Positions 8,612 through 16,706 of a stretch of 64,000 bases of DNA are shown here, piece after piece. Numbering within the stretch: position 1 is the first letter of the stretch; each line of letters opens with the position of its first letter. A program made the translations under genes and the position numbers. Origin of the DNA: Syntrophales bacterium (lineage in GTDB: Bacteria; Desulfobacterota; Syntrophia; Syntrophales; UBA5619); contig JALNYO010000020.1 of assembly GCA_023229765.1 (NCBI GenBank), positions 3,564 through 67,563 on the forward strand, read 5' to 3'. The notes beneath the pieces were generated by a model that was not told the DNA's origin, ran no database searches, and was given only the letters and a program-made list of their open reading frames with translations.

Positions 8612-10582
8612 ATGAATCCTGTGGATGTGGCTACGCTCCTTTCACTGCGTGAAAATGAAACTGCCCAAATAATAGAGATCCAGGGCGGAGCGCTCCTGGA
8701 AACAAAACTCAAAGCCATGGGTCTTTACAAGGGCAGGAATATCGTGAAGCGTTCGCCGGCCGATTCTAAGGGACCTTCCATTGTTGAAGTAATGGGGACA
8801 AGTCTCGCCTTAGGTCAGGGCATGGCGGCCCAAATTATTGTAAAAATACAACCGCGCAAGTTGATGCTGGCGGGCAATCCCAATGTCGGCAAGAGCGTCG
8901 TTTTTGCCCGTCTGACTGGACTCGAGGTCATTTCTTCAAATTACCCAGGTACAACCGTTGAATATACCTCCGGGCACACTGTTTTGGCAGGAGAGCGTTT
9001 CACCATTATCGATGTGCCGGGGGCTTACAGTCATCAGGCGACAAACAAGGCGGAGGAGGTCGCTTCCGGTTTGCTTGCCGGCGAAGACAAGTCCCTTATT
9101 CTAAACGTAGTCGATGCCACCAATCTGGAACGTAATCTTTTTTATACACTTGAGCTATCTTCACTGGGCGTCCCCATCATCATTCTGCTGAACAAGTGGG
9201 ATATAGCCAATACTCACGGCGTGAACATCGACACAACCATTCTGCAAAAACATCTGGGGATAAGGGTTATTCCTTTTGTGGCGACTACCGGAGAGGGGAT
9301 TGCCGAACTGAGAGCCGCCATGGATGATTTTAAAAAGGGGCTATTGTCTCTGCCTGCCCAGCCTCCCGAAAACGCCGACGACCGCTGGAAATTGATTGGA
9401 CGCATCACGGCGGAATGTCAGAAAATAACTCATCGTCATGCCACATTTCTCGAAAAAATGCAGGATGCGACCTCGCGTCCTGCTACCGGGCTGCCTTTCG
9501 CAGCCCTCGTCATGTTCGCCGTTTTTCTGATAATACGCTATGCTGGGGAAGGGCTTATCAATTATCTCCTCGACCCTCTTTTTACAAAAGGGTGGATGCC
9601 GCTTCTGAATCTTTTGCTGGACGGCCTCGACGACGGGTTTATTAAGACAATACTTATGGGCGCTACTCCGGAACCGATGCAGTCCTTCGGGCTTTTGACG
9701 ACCGGGCTCTACATACCGCTCGTAACGGTGCTCCCATATATAGTTTCCTTTTACTTTGTTCTCAGTCTGCTGGAGGATGTTGGTTATCTGCCGAGACTGG
9801 CGGTTCTGCTCGACAGTTACATGCACCATCTTGGTCTGCACGGTTACGGGACGATCCCGCTCATGCTTGGCCTTGGATGCAAGGTGCCGGCAATTCTGGC
9901 GACGCGAGTGCTGGAAACAACGCGCGAGAGGGTTATCGCGACGGCGCTTACCCTGTCTCTTGCCCCCTGCATGCCGCAGACAGCGATGATCTTCAGCCTG
10001 CTTTCCCCTTATCCAGTAAAATACACGCTTACCGCTTTTCTATCGATAGCTTTGGCCGGAATTATCAGCTCGTTTATTCTCAGCCGGATGCTGAAAGGGG
10101 AAACGCCTGAACTTTTTATTGAGATTCCCCCGTATCAGATTCCTTCCGCTTCCATTCTGGGCAAGAAATTATATTTCCGCTTAAAGGATTTTATCGTCGA
10201 GGCGGTCCCGATGATCATTTTCGGAGTCCTGCTTGTCGGTCTGCTGGAGACTGCTGGTTTACTGAAGGGGCTGTCGCAGTTTTTCAAGCCCGTGGTAACG
10301 GGCCTGCTCGGGTTGCCCCCGGAAACGGTATCCGTACTGACGCTGGGGTTTCTCCGCAAGGATGTATCCATAGCCCTGCTTATCCCGTTTAATCTGGCCC
10401 CTGGCTCGATCGTGGTTGCAAGTGTCTTTCTCACTCTTTTTCTCCCCTGTGTGGCGAGCTTTATGATTACCTTAAGAGAACTGGGAGCTAAAAATGCGGC
10501 ACTGGTGTTTTTTTTCAATTTGACGGCCGCCGTTGTTTTCGCGTCTCTGCTGAATTTGTTTTTTGGATTGATCAACTGGTAG
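8612..10582 (+). CDS. feoB: FeoA-FeoB fusion, ferrous iron transporter
   Basis: A 656-residue inner-membrane Fe(II) transporter with an N-terminal FeoA (SH3-like) domain (about residues 5-78) fused to FeoB. The G domain starts with G1 GNPNVGKS at residue 88, has G3 DVPGAYS and G4 NKWD, and is followed by the membrane part with two Gate-like hydrophobic blocks (e.g. PYIVSFYFVLSLLEDVGYLPR and LSLAPCMPQTAMIF). The start at ATG 8612 has an AGGGG Shine-Dalgarno. FeoA and FeoB are usually separate genes, so the fusion is noteworthy but not unique. It runs convergent to hemW, 33 bp away. It supplies iron, needed in quantity for the Fe-S proteins encoded elsewhere in the window. Confidence 0.93.
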   Translation: MNPVDVATLLSLRENETAQIIEIQGGALLETKLKAMGLYKGRNIVKRSPADSKGPSIVEVMGTSLALGQGMAAQIIVKIQPRKLMLAGNPNVGKSVVFARLTGLEVISSNYPGTTVEYTSGHTVLAGERFTIIDVPGAYSHQATNKAEEVASGLLAGEDKSLILNVVDATNLERNLFYTLELSSLGVPIIILLNKWDIANTHGVNIDTTILQKHLGIRVIPFVATTGEGIAELRAAMDDFKKGLLSLPAQPPENADDRWKLIGRITAECQKITHRHATFLEKMQDATSRPATGLPFAALVMFAVFLIIRYAGEGLINYLLDPLFTKGWMPLLNLLLDGLDDGFIKTILMGATPEPMQSFGLLTTGLYIPLVTVLPYIVSFYFVLSLLEDVGYLPRLAVLLDSYMHHLGLHGYGTIPLMLGLGCKVPAILATRVLETTRERVIATALTLSLAPCMPQTAMIFSLLSPYPVKYTLTAFLSIALAGIISSFILSRMLKGETPELFIEIPPYQIPSASILGKKLYFRLKDFIVEAVPMIIFGVLLVGLLETAGLLKGLSQFFKPVVTGLLGLPPETVSVLTLGFLRKDVSIALLIPFNLAPGSIVVASVFLTLFLPCVASFMITLRELGAKNAALVFFFNLTAAVVFASLLNLFFGLINW

Positions 10583-10615
10583 TTTTCCTGCGTCTTGTCG
10601 CCAATAGTCAACCGC

Positions 10616-11734
10616 CTATATCAGCGCCAGACTGTCGGCAATGGCCATACCGCGACGCGTCGGTTTCAGAAAACCCTCGCTGAGCTCAACAAAACCGCCC
10701 GCAACGAGCTGGTCGATCGCCGGTTTTTTTTCTTTTAGTAAATCCTGACCGTAGCGAACCCGGAACCCCTCGAGACATATTCCCCGCTGTGTCCTGAGTC
10801 CCAGAAAGAGGGCCTCCAGCCGGAGCTTTCCCGGAGTGAGCCTTTCTCGTTCCTCGACAGGCAATCGTCCTGCTTGCAGTTCTTCGATGTAGGAGGCGAC
10901 GGAGGTGCGGTTCCAGCTCCGTTCGCAGCCGGAAAAAGAGTGGGCGGATGGTCCTAACCCGAGGTATGGTATGTGGTTCCAGTATTTTTGATTGTGACGC
11001 GACTCTCTGCCCGGAAGAGCGAAATTCGAAACCTCGTACTGGCGATACCCCTCCCTTTCAAGCAGTTCGGCTGTGCGGAAAAAGAATTCCGCCTGCAGTT
11101 GTTCGTCGGGAAGAACGACCCTGCCTTGGGAAACAGCTTGCGCAAAAGGCGTTCCTTCCTCAATGGTCAACTGGTAACAGGAGAGATGTTCGGGATGGAG
11201 GGAGATCGCTTGACGGAGCGTTTCCTCCCATTTCTGTATGCTTTGTCCGGGTATGCCATAGATCAGGTCAAGGGAGATGTTCGCAAATCCGGACTTGCGG
11301 GCGGCTTTCACGGTTTCCATCGCCTGTCTGGCCCGATGGCGTCTGCCCAGAAAAGTCAGGATGTCGTCGTTGAAGGATTGCACGCCGATGCTAAGCCGAT
11401 TCACGCCGGCTCGATAAAGAAATAACAACGTTTCGCGTTTAGTGTCGGCGGGGTTTATTTCGACAGTAATCTCCGCCCCCGCCGCAATGGCAAAGGAGGC
11501 GCGGGCATTCGCGATCAGATTTTCGATTTGCTGGCGAGTAAGGACGGAGGGGGTGCCACCCCCGATATAGAAGGTGTCAAAGGTTTCTGTCCAGTTTTTG
11601 TAATAATCCATCTCCCGGCAAAGGGCGTCAAGGTAGCCGTCGATCAGGGAGCTGTCGGTAATTGAGTAAAATCCGCAATAACGGCATTTGCTTAAGCAGA
11701 AGGGAACATGAATGTACAGTCCCGGCGAGAGCAC
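10616..11734 (-). CDS. hemW: HemW-type radical SAM protein
   Basis: Radical SAM enzyme of 372 residues, of the HemW (YggW) heme chaperone group related to coproporphyrinogen III dehydrogenase HemN. The cluster motif is CLSKCRYC (Cys13, Cys17, Cys20), followed by GGGTPS and, near the C-terminus, RHNQKYW, which is characteristic of HemW rather than HemN. I place the start at GTG 11734, two bases after the lepA stop, giving the standard N-terminus before LYIHVPFC; the frame stays open upstream but only reads out-of-frame lepA sequence. Co-transcribed with lepA, a common arrangement. Older annotations call these proteins oxygen-independent coproporphyrinogen oxidase. Confidence 0.9.
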   Translation of the reverse strand: MLSPGLYIHVPFCLSKCRYCGFYSITDSSLIDGYLDALCREMDYYKNWTETFDTFYIGGGTPSVLTRQQIENLIANARASFAIAAGAEITVEINPADTKRETLLFLYRAGVNRLSIGVQSFNDDILTFLGRRHRARQAMETVKAARKSGFANISLDLIYGIPGQSIQKWEETLRQAISLHPEHLSCYQLTIEEGTPFAQAVSQGRVVLPDEQLQAEFFFRTAELLEREGYRQYEVSNFALPGRESRHNQKYWNHIPYLGLGPSAHSFSGCERSWNRTSVASYIEELQAGRLPVEERERLTPGKLRLEALFLGLRTQRGICLEGFRVRYGQDLLKEKKPAIDQLVAGGFVELSEGFLKPTRRGMAIADSLALI

Positions 11735-11736
11735 TT

Positions 11737-13533
11737 TTATTCCGTATCTGATTTTAAAACGGAGAGGAAGGCGCTTTGCGGGATGCTCACGTTGCCGATC
11801 ATCTTCATCCGTTTTTTGCCCTTTTTCTGTTTTTCGAGCAGTTTCCTTTTGCGGGAGATGTCGCCGCCGTAGCACTTCGCGATTACGTCTTTTCGGAAGG
11901 CGGAAATGGTTGTGCGGGAGATTACCTCGCCGCCGATTGCCCCCTGGATCGCAATCTTGAACATTTGGCGGGGGATCTCCTCCTTGAGCCTTTCGCATGC
12001 CTGAAGTCCGCGGGAACGGGCCCGCTCGCGGTGAACGATTTGCGACAGCGCATCCACCTTTTCCCCGTTTACCAGAATATCTAGCAAAACGAGGGTGCTT
12101 TCCCGATAATCGATGATGTCGTAGTCAAAAGAACCGTATCCCTGGGTAATGGATTTGAAGCGGTCATAGAAATCGAAGATCACCTCGGCGAGCGGCATCT
12201 CATAGGTAAGCTCGGCGCGCCCGGGGCTTGGGTAGTTCAACGTTGAGTTGACGCCCCTTTTTTCCATGCAGAGCTTCATGACGACGCCCAAATACCTCTC
12301 CGGCAGCATCATCGCTGCCCGTATGTACGGTTCCTCAGCTTTCATTATGGACAACTGATCCGGATAATGCGCTGGGTTGTCCACAAAAAATGTCGTGCCG
12401 TCCTTCAGCGTGAACCGGAAGCGGACGCTGGGGACGGAAATGATAATAGAGAGGTCGAATTCCCTCTCTAAACGTTCCTGGACGATATCGAGGTGGAGAA
12501 GACCGAGGAACCCACAGCGGAAACCTTGACCAAGCGCCGCGGAAGAATCCTTTTCATAGATGAATGAGGCGTCATTGAGCTTGTATTTTTCCAGAGAATC
12601 AGACAGATCGGAGTAATCGTCAGCGGCGATCGGATAAATTGAGGCGAAAACAACCGGTTTTACCTCCTTGAAGCCAGGGAGTGGTTTTTCGCAGGGACGA
12701 TTTTCGAGCGTTATCGTGTCGCCGGTGCGCACATCCGAGACCGTCTTCACGCCGGCGATAATGTAGCCAACATCCCCGGCGCGGAGGCTTTCCCTTTTTA
12801 CCCGCTGGAGCAGAAAATGGCCGACCTCTTCAACCCTGTACGAAGAATTGTTATAAACAAAGCGGATAATGTCTCCGGCCTTTATGGTTCCATCAAATAT
12901 CCGGCAATGGATAACCGTTCCCCGGAAGGAATCGTATTTTGCGTCAAAGATCAACGCGGCAAGCGGCGCATCCGGATTGCCCTGCGGCGGGGGAACACGA
13001 GCCACAACAGCTTCAAGTATCTCCTCTATGCCGATACCCATTTTTGCTGAACATTTCAGGTGGTCGGTCGCATCCAGCCCCAGTTCCGATTCGATCTGCT
13101 CGATTACCCTGTCCACATCCGCGGACGGCAGGTCTATCTTGTTGATGACGATGATTATCTCCAGATTGTGTTCCATGGCCAAATAGAGGTTGGCCAGGGT
13201 CTGGGCCTGCACCCCTTGCGCGGCGTCGATGAGCAGCAAGACCCCTTCGCAGGAGGCCAGCGAGCGCGACACTTCATAGCTGAAATCTACGTGACCAGGG
13301 GTATCGATCAGATTAAGCGTATAATCAATGCCGTTCTTGGCCCGGTAGGGTAAAGAAACTACCTGGCTTTTGATCGTAATTCCCCGCTCGCGTTCTATGT
13401 CCATATTGTCGAGTATCTGATCCTGAAAATTGCGATCCTCGACAATGCCGGTAAACTGGATAAGCCGGTCGGCAAGGGTTGACTTGCCGTGGTCGATATG
13501 AGCTATAATGCTAAAATTTCTTATGTTGTCCAT
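11737..13533 (-). CDS. lepA: Elongation factor 4
   Basis: Ribosome-associated GTPase LepA/EF4 of 598 residues, the usual length. G1 AHIDHGKSTL is at residues 10-19, G3 DTPGHVDF and G4 NKIDLP follow, and the C-terminal domain ends in the LepA-specific basic stretch (RKRKLLEKQKKGKKRMK). It back-translocates stalled ribosomes or aids initiation; its precise role is debated. The stop is adjacent to the hemW start. No clear promoter could be picked in the 62-bp gap to adk. Confidence 0.97.
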   Translation of the reverse strand: MDNIRNFSIIAHIDHGKSTLADRLIQFTGIVEDRNFQDQILDNMDIERERGITIKSQVVSLPYRAKNGIDYTLNLIDTPGHVDFSYEVSRSLASCEGVLLLIDAAQGVQAQTLANLYLAMEHNLEIIIVINKIDLPSADVDRVIEQIESELGLDATDHLKCSAKMGIGIEEILEAVVARVPPPQGNPDAPLAALIFDAKYDSFRGTVIHCRIFDGTIKAGDIIRFVYNNSSYRVEEVGHFLLQRVKRESLRAGDVGYIIAGVKTVSDVRTGDTITLENRPCEKPLPGFKEVKPVVFASIYPIAADDYSDLSDSLEKYKLNDASFIYEKDSSAALGQGFRCGFLGLLHLDIVQERLEREFDLSIIISVPSVRFRFTLKDGTTFFVDNPAHYPDQLSIMKAEEPYIRAAMMLPERYLGVVMKLCMEKRGVNSTLNYPSPGRAELTYEMPLAEVIFDFYDRFKSITQGYGSFDYDIIDYRESTLVLLDILVNGEKVDALSQIVHRERARSRGLQACERLKEEIPRQMFKIAIQGAIGGEVISRTTISAFRKDVIAKCYGGDISRKRKLLEKQKKGKKRMKMIGNVSIPQSAFLSVLKSDTE

Positions 13534-13595
13534 TATATGTGTGTATAGTGTCTCTGTTTATTTGCTTTGCCTCACGACTTTCATGAAACGCTCAA

Positions 13596-14270
13596 TCAGG
13601 CGAGCTTGGGGAGGAGTGACGCAGAGACTTCCTCTACGCCGGGCGCTCCGTCAACTTCTATTAGAGTAGTGAGACTCCTGAAATAATTGATCGCGGCAAG
13701 TGTTCCCGATTTCTTGTCGTAGTAGATGTCGTGACGTCTGTCAATCGCCGCCTCGTCCTGATCATCGGCCCGGACGCCCAATTGGTCGGAACCGCAGATA
13801 CGGCAATGCAATTTTCCCTCTTTTTCGATGGGTTTTATCGCGTCAATGAAGATATTGTTGGGGTGATTGTTGTCAACCGCGCAAATACGTCGTCCCATGA
13901 TCCGTTTCTTGGCGATCTCACGGGGAAGGACTATTTCGATAACATAATTGAGTTTTATTCTGGCTTCATTCAATGCATTTGCAAGGGCTTTGGCCTGGGT
14001 CAGATTGCGGGGAAAGCCGTCGAGCAGCCAACCGTTTTTGCAGTCGCTTTCCTGCAGACGATTGAGGATCATTGGGACGGTTATCTCATCGGGCACCAGC
14101 TCTCCCCGCTCAATAAATTCTTTGGCCCTGTTCCCCAGATCTGTCTTTTTCTTGATATTCTCCCGAAAAATGACCCCTGTCTCTATGTGCAAAACGTTGA
14201 ACTTTTTTTTAATGGAAGCACCCTGGGTACCCTTGCCGCTTCCATTAGGTCCAAAAATCAGCATGTTCAT
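13596..14270 (-). CDS. adk: Adenylate kinase with unusual LID
   Basis: A 224-residue nucleoside monophosphate kinase, cytoplasmic. P-loop GPNGSGKGTQ, substrate-binding LLDGFPRNLTQA and the LID arginine region GRRIC are present, and DDQDEAAIDRR carries the conserved DD..E and arginines. The LID holds an insert with Cys and His (ICAVDNNH) and a later CRIC pair, suggesting a modified metal-binding LID instead of the CxxC/CxxC form. I start at ATG 14270 because it has an AGGGGG Shine-Dalgarno 9 nt upstream; the frame extends to 14444 but without a ribosome site. It could also be a UMP/CMP-like kinase variant, though adenylate kinase is most likely. Confidence 0.85.
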   Translation of the reverse strand: MNMLIFGPNGSGKGTQGASIKKKFNVLHIETGVIFRENIKKKTDLGNRAKEFIERGELVPDEITVPMILNRLQESDCKNGWLLDGFPRNLTQAKALANALNEARIKLNYVIEIVLPREIAKKRIMGRRICAVDNNHPNNIFIDAIKPIEKEGKLHCRICGSDQLGVRADDQDEAAIDRRHDIYYDKKSGTLAAINYFRSLTTLIEVDGAPGVEEVSASLLPKLA

Positions 14271-14440
14271 AGTATCACACCCCCTGTTTGATAATATTTT
14301 GTTGCTTCTTGATACTTTTTGTAGATTCAAAAGGCACTCAATTTTGCCGACCCCAATACTGCGGAGTTGAGAAGATAGTCGCCACTCTTGCAGGGGCAGT
14401 TTTAGAGCAGAACACGGTAAGTTGCCTGAAAAACAGCGGG

Positions 14441-14469
14441 ACATTAGTGCAAGAAGGAAAAAATGTCAA
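14441..14469 (-). promoter_or_regulatory. Candidate sigma-70 promoter of adk
   Basis: On the minus strand a perfect TTGACA (14464-14469) is followed after 17 bp by TAATGT (14441-14446, three of six matches). It would give a leader of about 165 nt before the adk ATG at 14270. The insertion element starts 15 bp beyond the -35. The stretch 14271-14440 holds nothing else I can name. Confidence 0.4.
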
Positions 14470-14477
14470 GTAAGAAC

Positions 14478-14867
14478 AATTATAGGGGTGTGCGACAAAT
14501 TTATGGGTAACAATTTCAAGCGGCGGCCCGATGCTCCCAAAAATCTTCCCAGCGGTTGCTAAGAATGCTGCAGCGCAGGGCTACGATACTGTCTGCACTC
14601 TTTACGGTCCAGTGCATTCCCGATTGTTTCAAACGCTGTGCTGCCAAGGTTCTACAGCCTGCTTCCATGACTCCAGAGCCTACAAAGAACCCACGTCTCC
14701 GAAAATCCGCATACCGCATCCGCTCCTTGTTTTTCTCAAAATAACCAGCTTCCCTTTCACCTGCGGCTTTATCGTATCCCGTCAGGGATGAACAACGACT
14801 GATGGCGGCAATAACATCTTCCGGCAGTCTCTTTTTACCCATATTTTTGTCGCAGACCCCAATTATA
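14478..14867. mobile_element. Internally deleted ISKra4-like insertion element
   Basis: A 376-bp element (14485-14860) bounded by 26-bp terminal inverted repeats (14485-14510 and 14835-14860, 23 of 26 matching; both begin GGGGT and share TGCGACAAA and ATGGGTAA). The flanks carry a 7-bp direct repeat AATTATA (14478-14484 and 14861-14867), a target-site duplication. Inside is only the 3' part of an ISKra4-family transposase gene on the minus strand. Intact termini plus target duplication mean the short form itself may have transposed, or that the deletion occurred in place after insertion. Confidence 0.8.
14516..14842 (-). pseudogene. ISKra4-family transposase, C-terminal remnant
   Basis: About 108 residues remain, reading from an ATG inside the right inverted repeat (14842). 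The stretch with YFEKNKERMRYADFRRRG, GFFVGSGVMEAGCRTLAAQR, LKQSGMHW and LRCSILSNRWEDFWE is the C-terminal end of ISKra4-family transposases, which are normally several times longer. The catalytic N-terminal two thirds are missing, so it cannot be an active transposase. The frame is undisturbed, consistent with a clean internal deletion. Confidence 0.85.
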
Positions 14868-14878
14868 ACAACAATCGC

Positions 14879-14899
14879 AAATCGAAGATTAATGTTCAT
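14879..14899 (+). repeat. 21-bp repeat, single copy (between IS remnant and pilS)
   Basis: One copy of the 21-bp unit with quasi-palindromic core GAAGATTAATGTTC, identical to the second unit at 20442-20462. It lies 12 bp outside the target duplication of the insertion element. Confidence 0.75.
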
Positions 14900-14991
14900 A
14901 ATTTGTCAGGTTGACTTTTCAACGGACTGAACGTATTGAAAGAGAAAAAGAAACCTTTAACCTGCGAAATATTTTACCACACAACGGGGAC

Positions 14992-16686
14992 ATGAACGAT
15001 AAATATTTACAAAAAGATAATATAAAAGAGCGAATTCGTTTACTTATCCTCTCTCGGTTATTTATCGTTACGTTTATTATGGGGATAGCCGTTTTCGCCA
15101 AGGTAAATGCGGGCGGTGAAATTTCTGATATCTACAGATCAGCTCTTTTTATTACGATAATATCCATATACATTACTTCCATTGGATTCTTTCTCGTTTT
15201 CTACTATCTCCGGAATGTTTTAATAAATATTTATATTCAAGGCATCGCTGATGTAATTGCCATAACGGCAATGGTTTACGGTACCGGGGGAATTCACAGT
15301 TTATATTCGGTTTTCTATCCTCTTGTTATAATTTATACTGTTACATTTCTTGGCCGGGGGGGAGGGTTGCTTATCGCCTCCGCAGCTGCCATATTTTATG
15401 GTTTTCTTGCTGTTCTGGAGTATTACTCTTTGATTATCCCGGCTGTGCTTACACCTTTTGATATTTATCAACCGAATGCCGGGTATGTCTTGGCAAGGGT
15501 TTTAACCCATATCATATCCTTCTATTTCACCGCCTTCCTGTCAATATTTGTTGTCGATCAGGAGAAAAAGACGAGGGCGCTGCTTGCCGAAAAACAGGAT
15601 GCCTTCACCAAGCTCGACATCCTTCATAAAAGCATAATTGAGTCTATAGACGCGGGCATTATGACTGTCAATCCGGAAGGGCGGATAAAGTCTTTCAATC
15701 GTGCTGCGTCGGAGATAACCGGCTTTAATTTAAGTGAAGTTGAAAACCAAAGACTTGCCGATATATTCCCAGATTTTTTTGATTTTTCACAGAAGCAAAA
15801 GAAGGGCGCCAACAACCCCCCTTTTTTCACACGTTTTGAAGGGGTATTTAATACAAGCAAGGGGAAAAAGTTAAAGCTTGGCGCTTCACTCTCACAGCTT
15901 CGCGATCCGCAGGGCCGAATTATCGGAGAGATTATCATCTTTGAGGATGTTGCGGAGATTATCGAGATGCGGGAATCTCTGGAAAAAAGCCGCCGTCAGG
16001 CCTTTACCGGAGAAATTGCCGCCAATCTTGCCCATGAGATACGCAATCCCCTTGCCGCTATTGGTGGCTCAATACAGCTGCTGCGCGAGGATACCCCCCT
16101 TGACCATGTCAATCAGAGACTATTTGACATAATTATGAGGGGAAAGGAGCAATTGGAGAGTTTTCTAAAAGACTTTTTATTACTGGCAAGACCTGCTCCG
16201 GGTATTTGCGAGGAGGTTGAGCTGCGAAAAACAATCCTTGATGTTATTGATTCACTTCGTCTTGTTCCTGATTGGCGCCAAGCGTTAAAACTTAACCTCA
16301 GACTGCCGGAAGCCCCGTTATTGATCAATGTGAATAAAACAGAGATCAGGCAGGTTCTCTGGAATCTGACTCTGAACGCTCTTCAGGCGATGCCTGCAGG
16401 CGGAGTTTTGACCATTGAAGTTGCGTTGTGCCGGAAGAACGACGCCGATGCCGTCCAAATAAGGATCAGCGATGACGGTTGCGGCATTGATAAAATTGAC
16501 CTACGGCGGATATTTGAACCTTTTTATACGACAAGGGAAGTGGGCACTGGTCTGGGATTGGCGGTAGTCAGTCGGATAATTGAAAACTGGCAGGGGACGA
16601 TAGCGGTGGAAAGTGAATCAGGAAAGGGGACAACGTTTGCAATAACGTTTCCTCCTGCGCGTTCGTGCCCGGGAAAAGCGATGTGA
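14992..16686 (+). CDS. Membrane sensor histidine kinase, PilS/NtrB type
   Basis: A 564-residue sensor kinase with about six membrane helices in the first 190 residues, a PAS domain (about 208-320, GIMTVNPEGRIKSFNRAA), HisKA with the phosphorylated His348 in NLAHEIRNPLAA, and an HATPase domain (DDGCGID, GTGLGLAVV). The six-helix plus PAS plus NtrB-type kinase layout is that of PilS. I start at ATG 14992 (preceded by ACGGGGAC); an open frame back to 14911 lacks a ribosome site. It is followed after 20 bp by the sigma-54 response regulator, so the two form a pair. The signal sensed is unknown; no pilus gene lies nearby in the window. Confidence 0.87.
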   Translation: MNDKYLQKDNIKERIRLLILSRLFIVTFIMGIAVFAKVNAGGEISDIYRSALFITIISIYITSIGFFLVFYYLRNVLINIYIQGIADVIAITAMVYGTGGIHSLYSVFYPLVIIYTVTFLGRGGGLLIASAAAIFYGFLAVLEYYSLIIPAVLTPFDIYQPNAGYVLARVLTHIISFYFTAFLSIFVVDQEKKTRALLAEKQDAFTKLDILHKSIIESIDAGIMTVNPEGRIKSFNRAASEITGFNLSEVENQRLADIFPDFFDFSQKQKKGANNPPFFTRFEGVFNTSKGKKLKLGASLSQLRDPQGRIIGEIIIFEDVAEIIEMRESLEKSRRQAFTGEIAANLAHEIRNPLAAIGGSIQLLREDTPLDHVNQRLFDIIMRGKEQLESFLKDFLLLARPAPGICEEVELRKTILDVIDSLRLVPDWRQALKLNLRLPEAPLLINVNKTEIRQVLWNLTLNALQAMPAGGVLTIEVALCRKNDADAVQIRISDDGCGIDKIDLRRIFEPFYTTREVGTGLGLAVVSRIIENWQGTIAVESESGKGTTFAITFPPARSCPGKAM

Positions 16687-16706
16687 TATTGGAAGGTAAC
16701 AAGCTT

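Noticed and set aside
10616..11998. Longer hemW reading frame with a basic N-terminal extension
   Set aside because: The extra 88 codons are lepA sequence in another frame; the GTG at 11734 gives the normal protein start.
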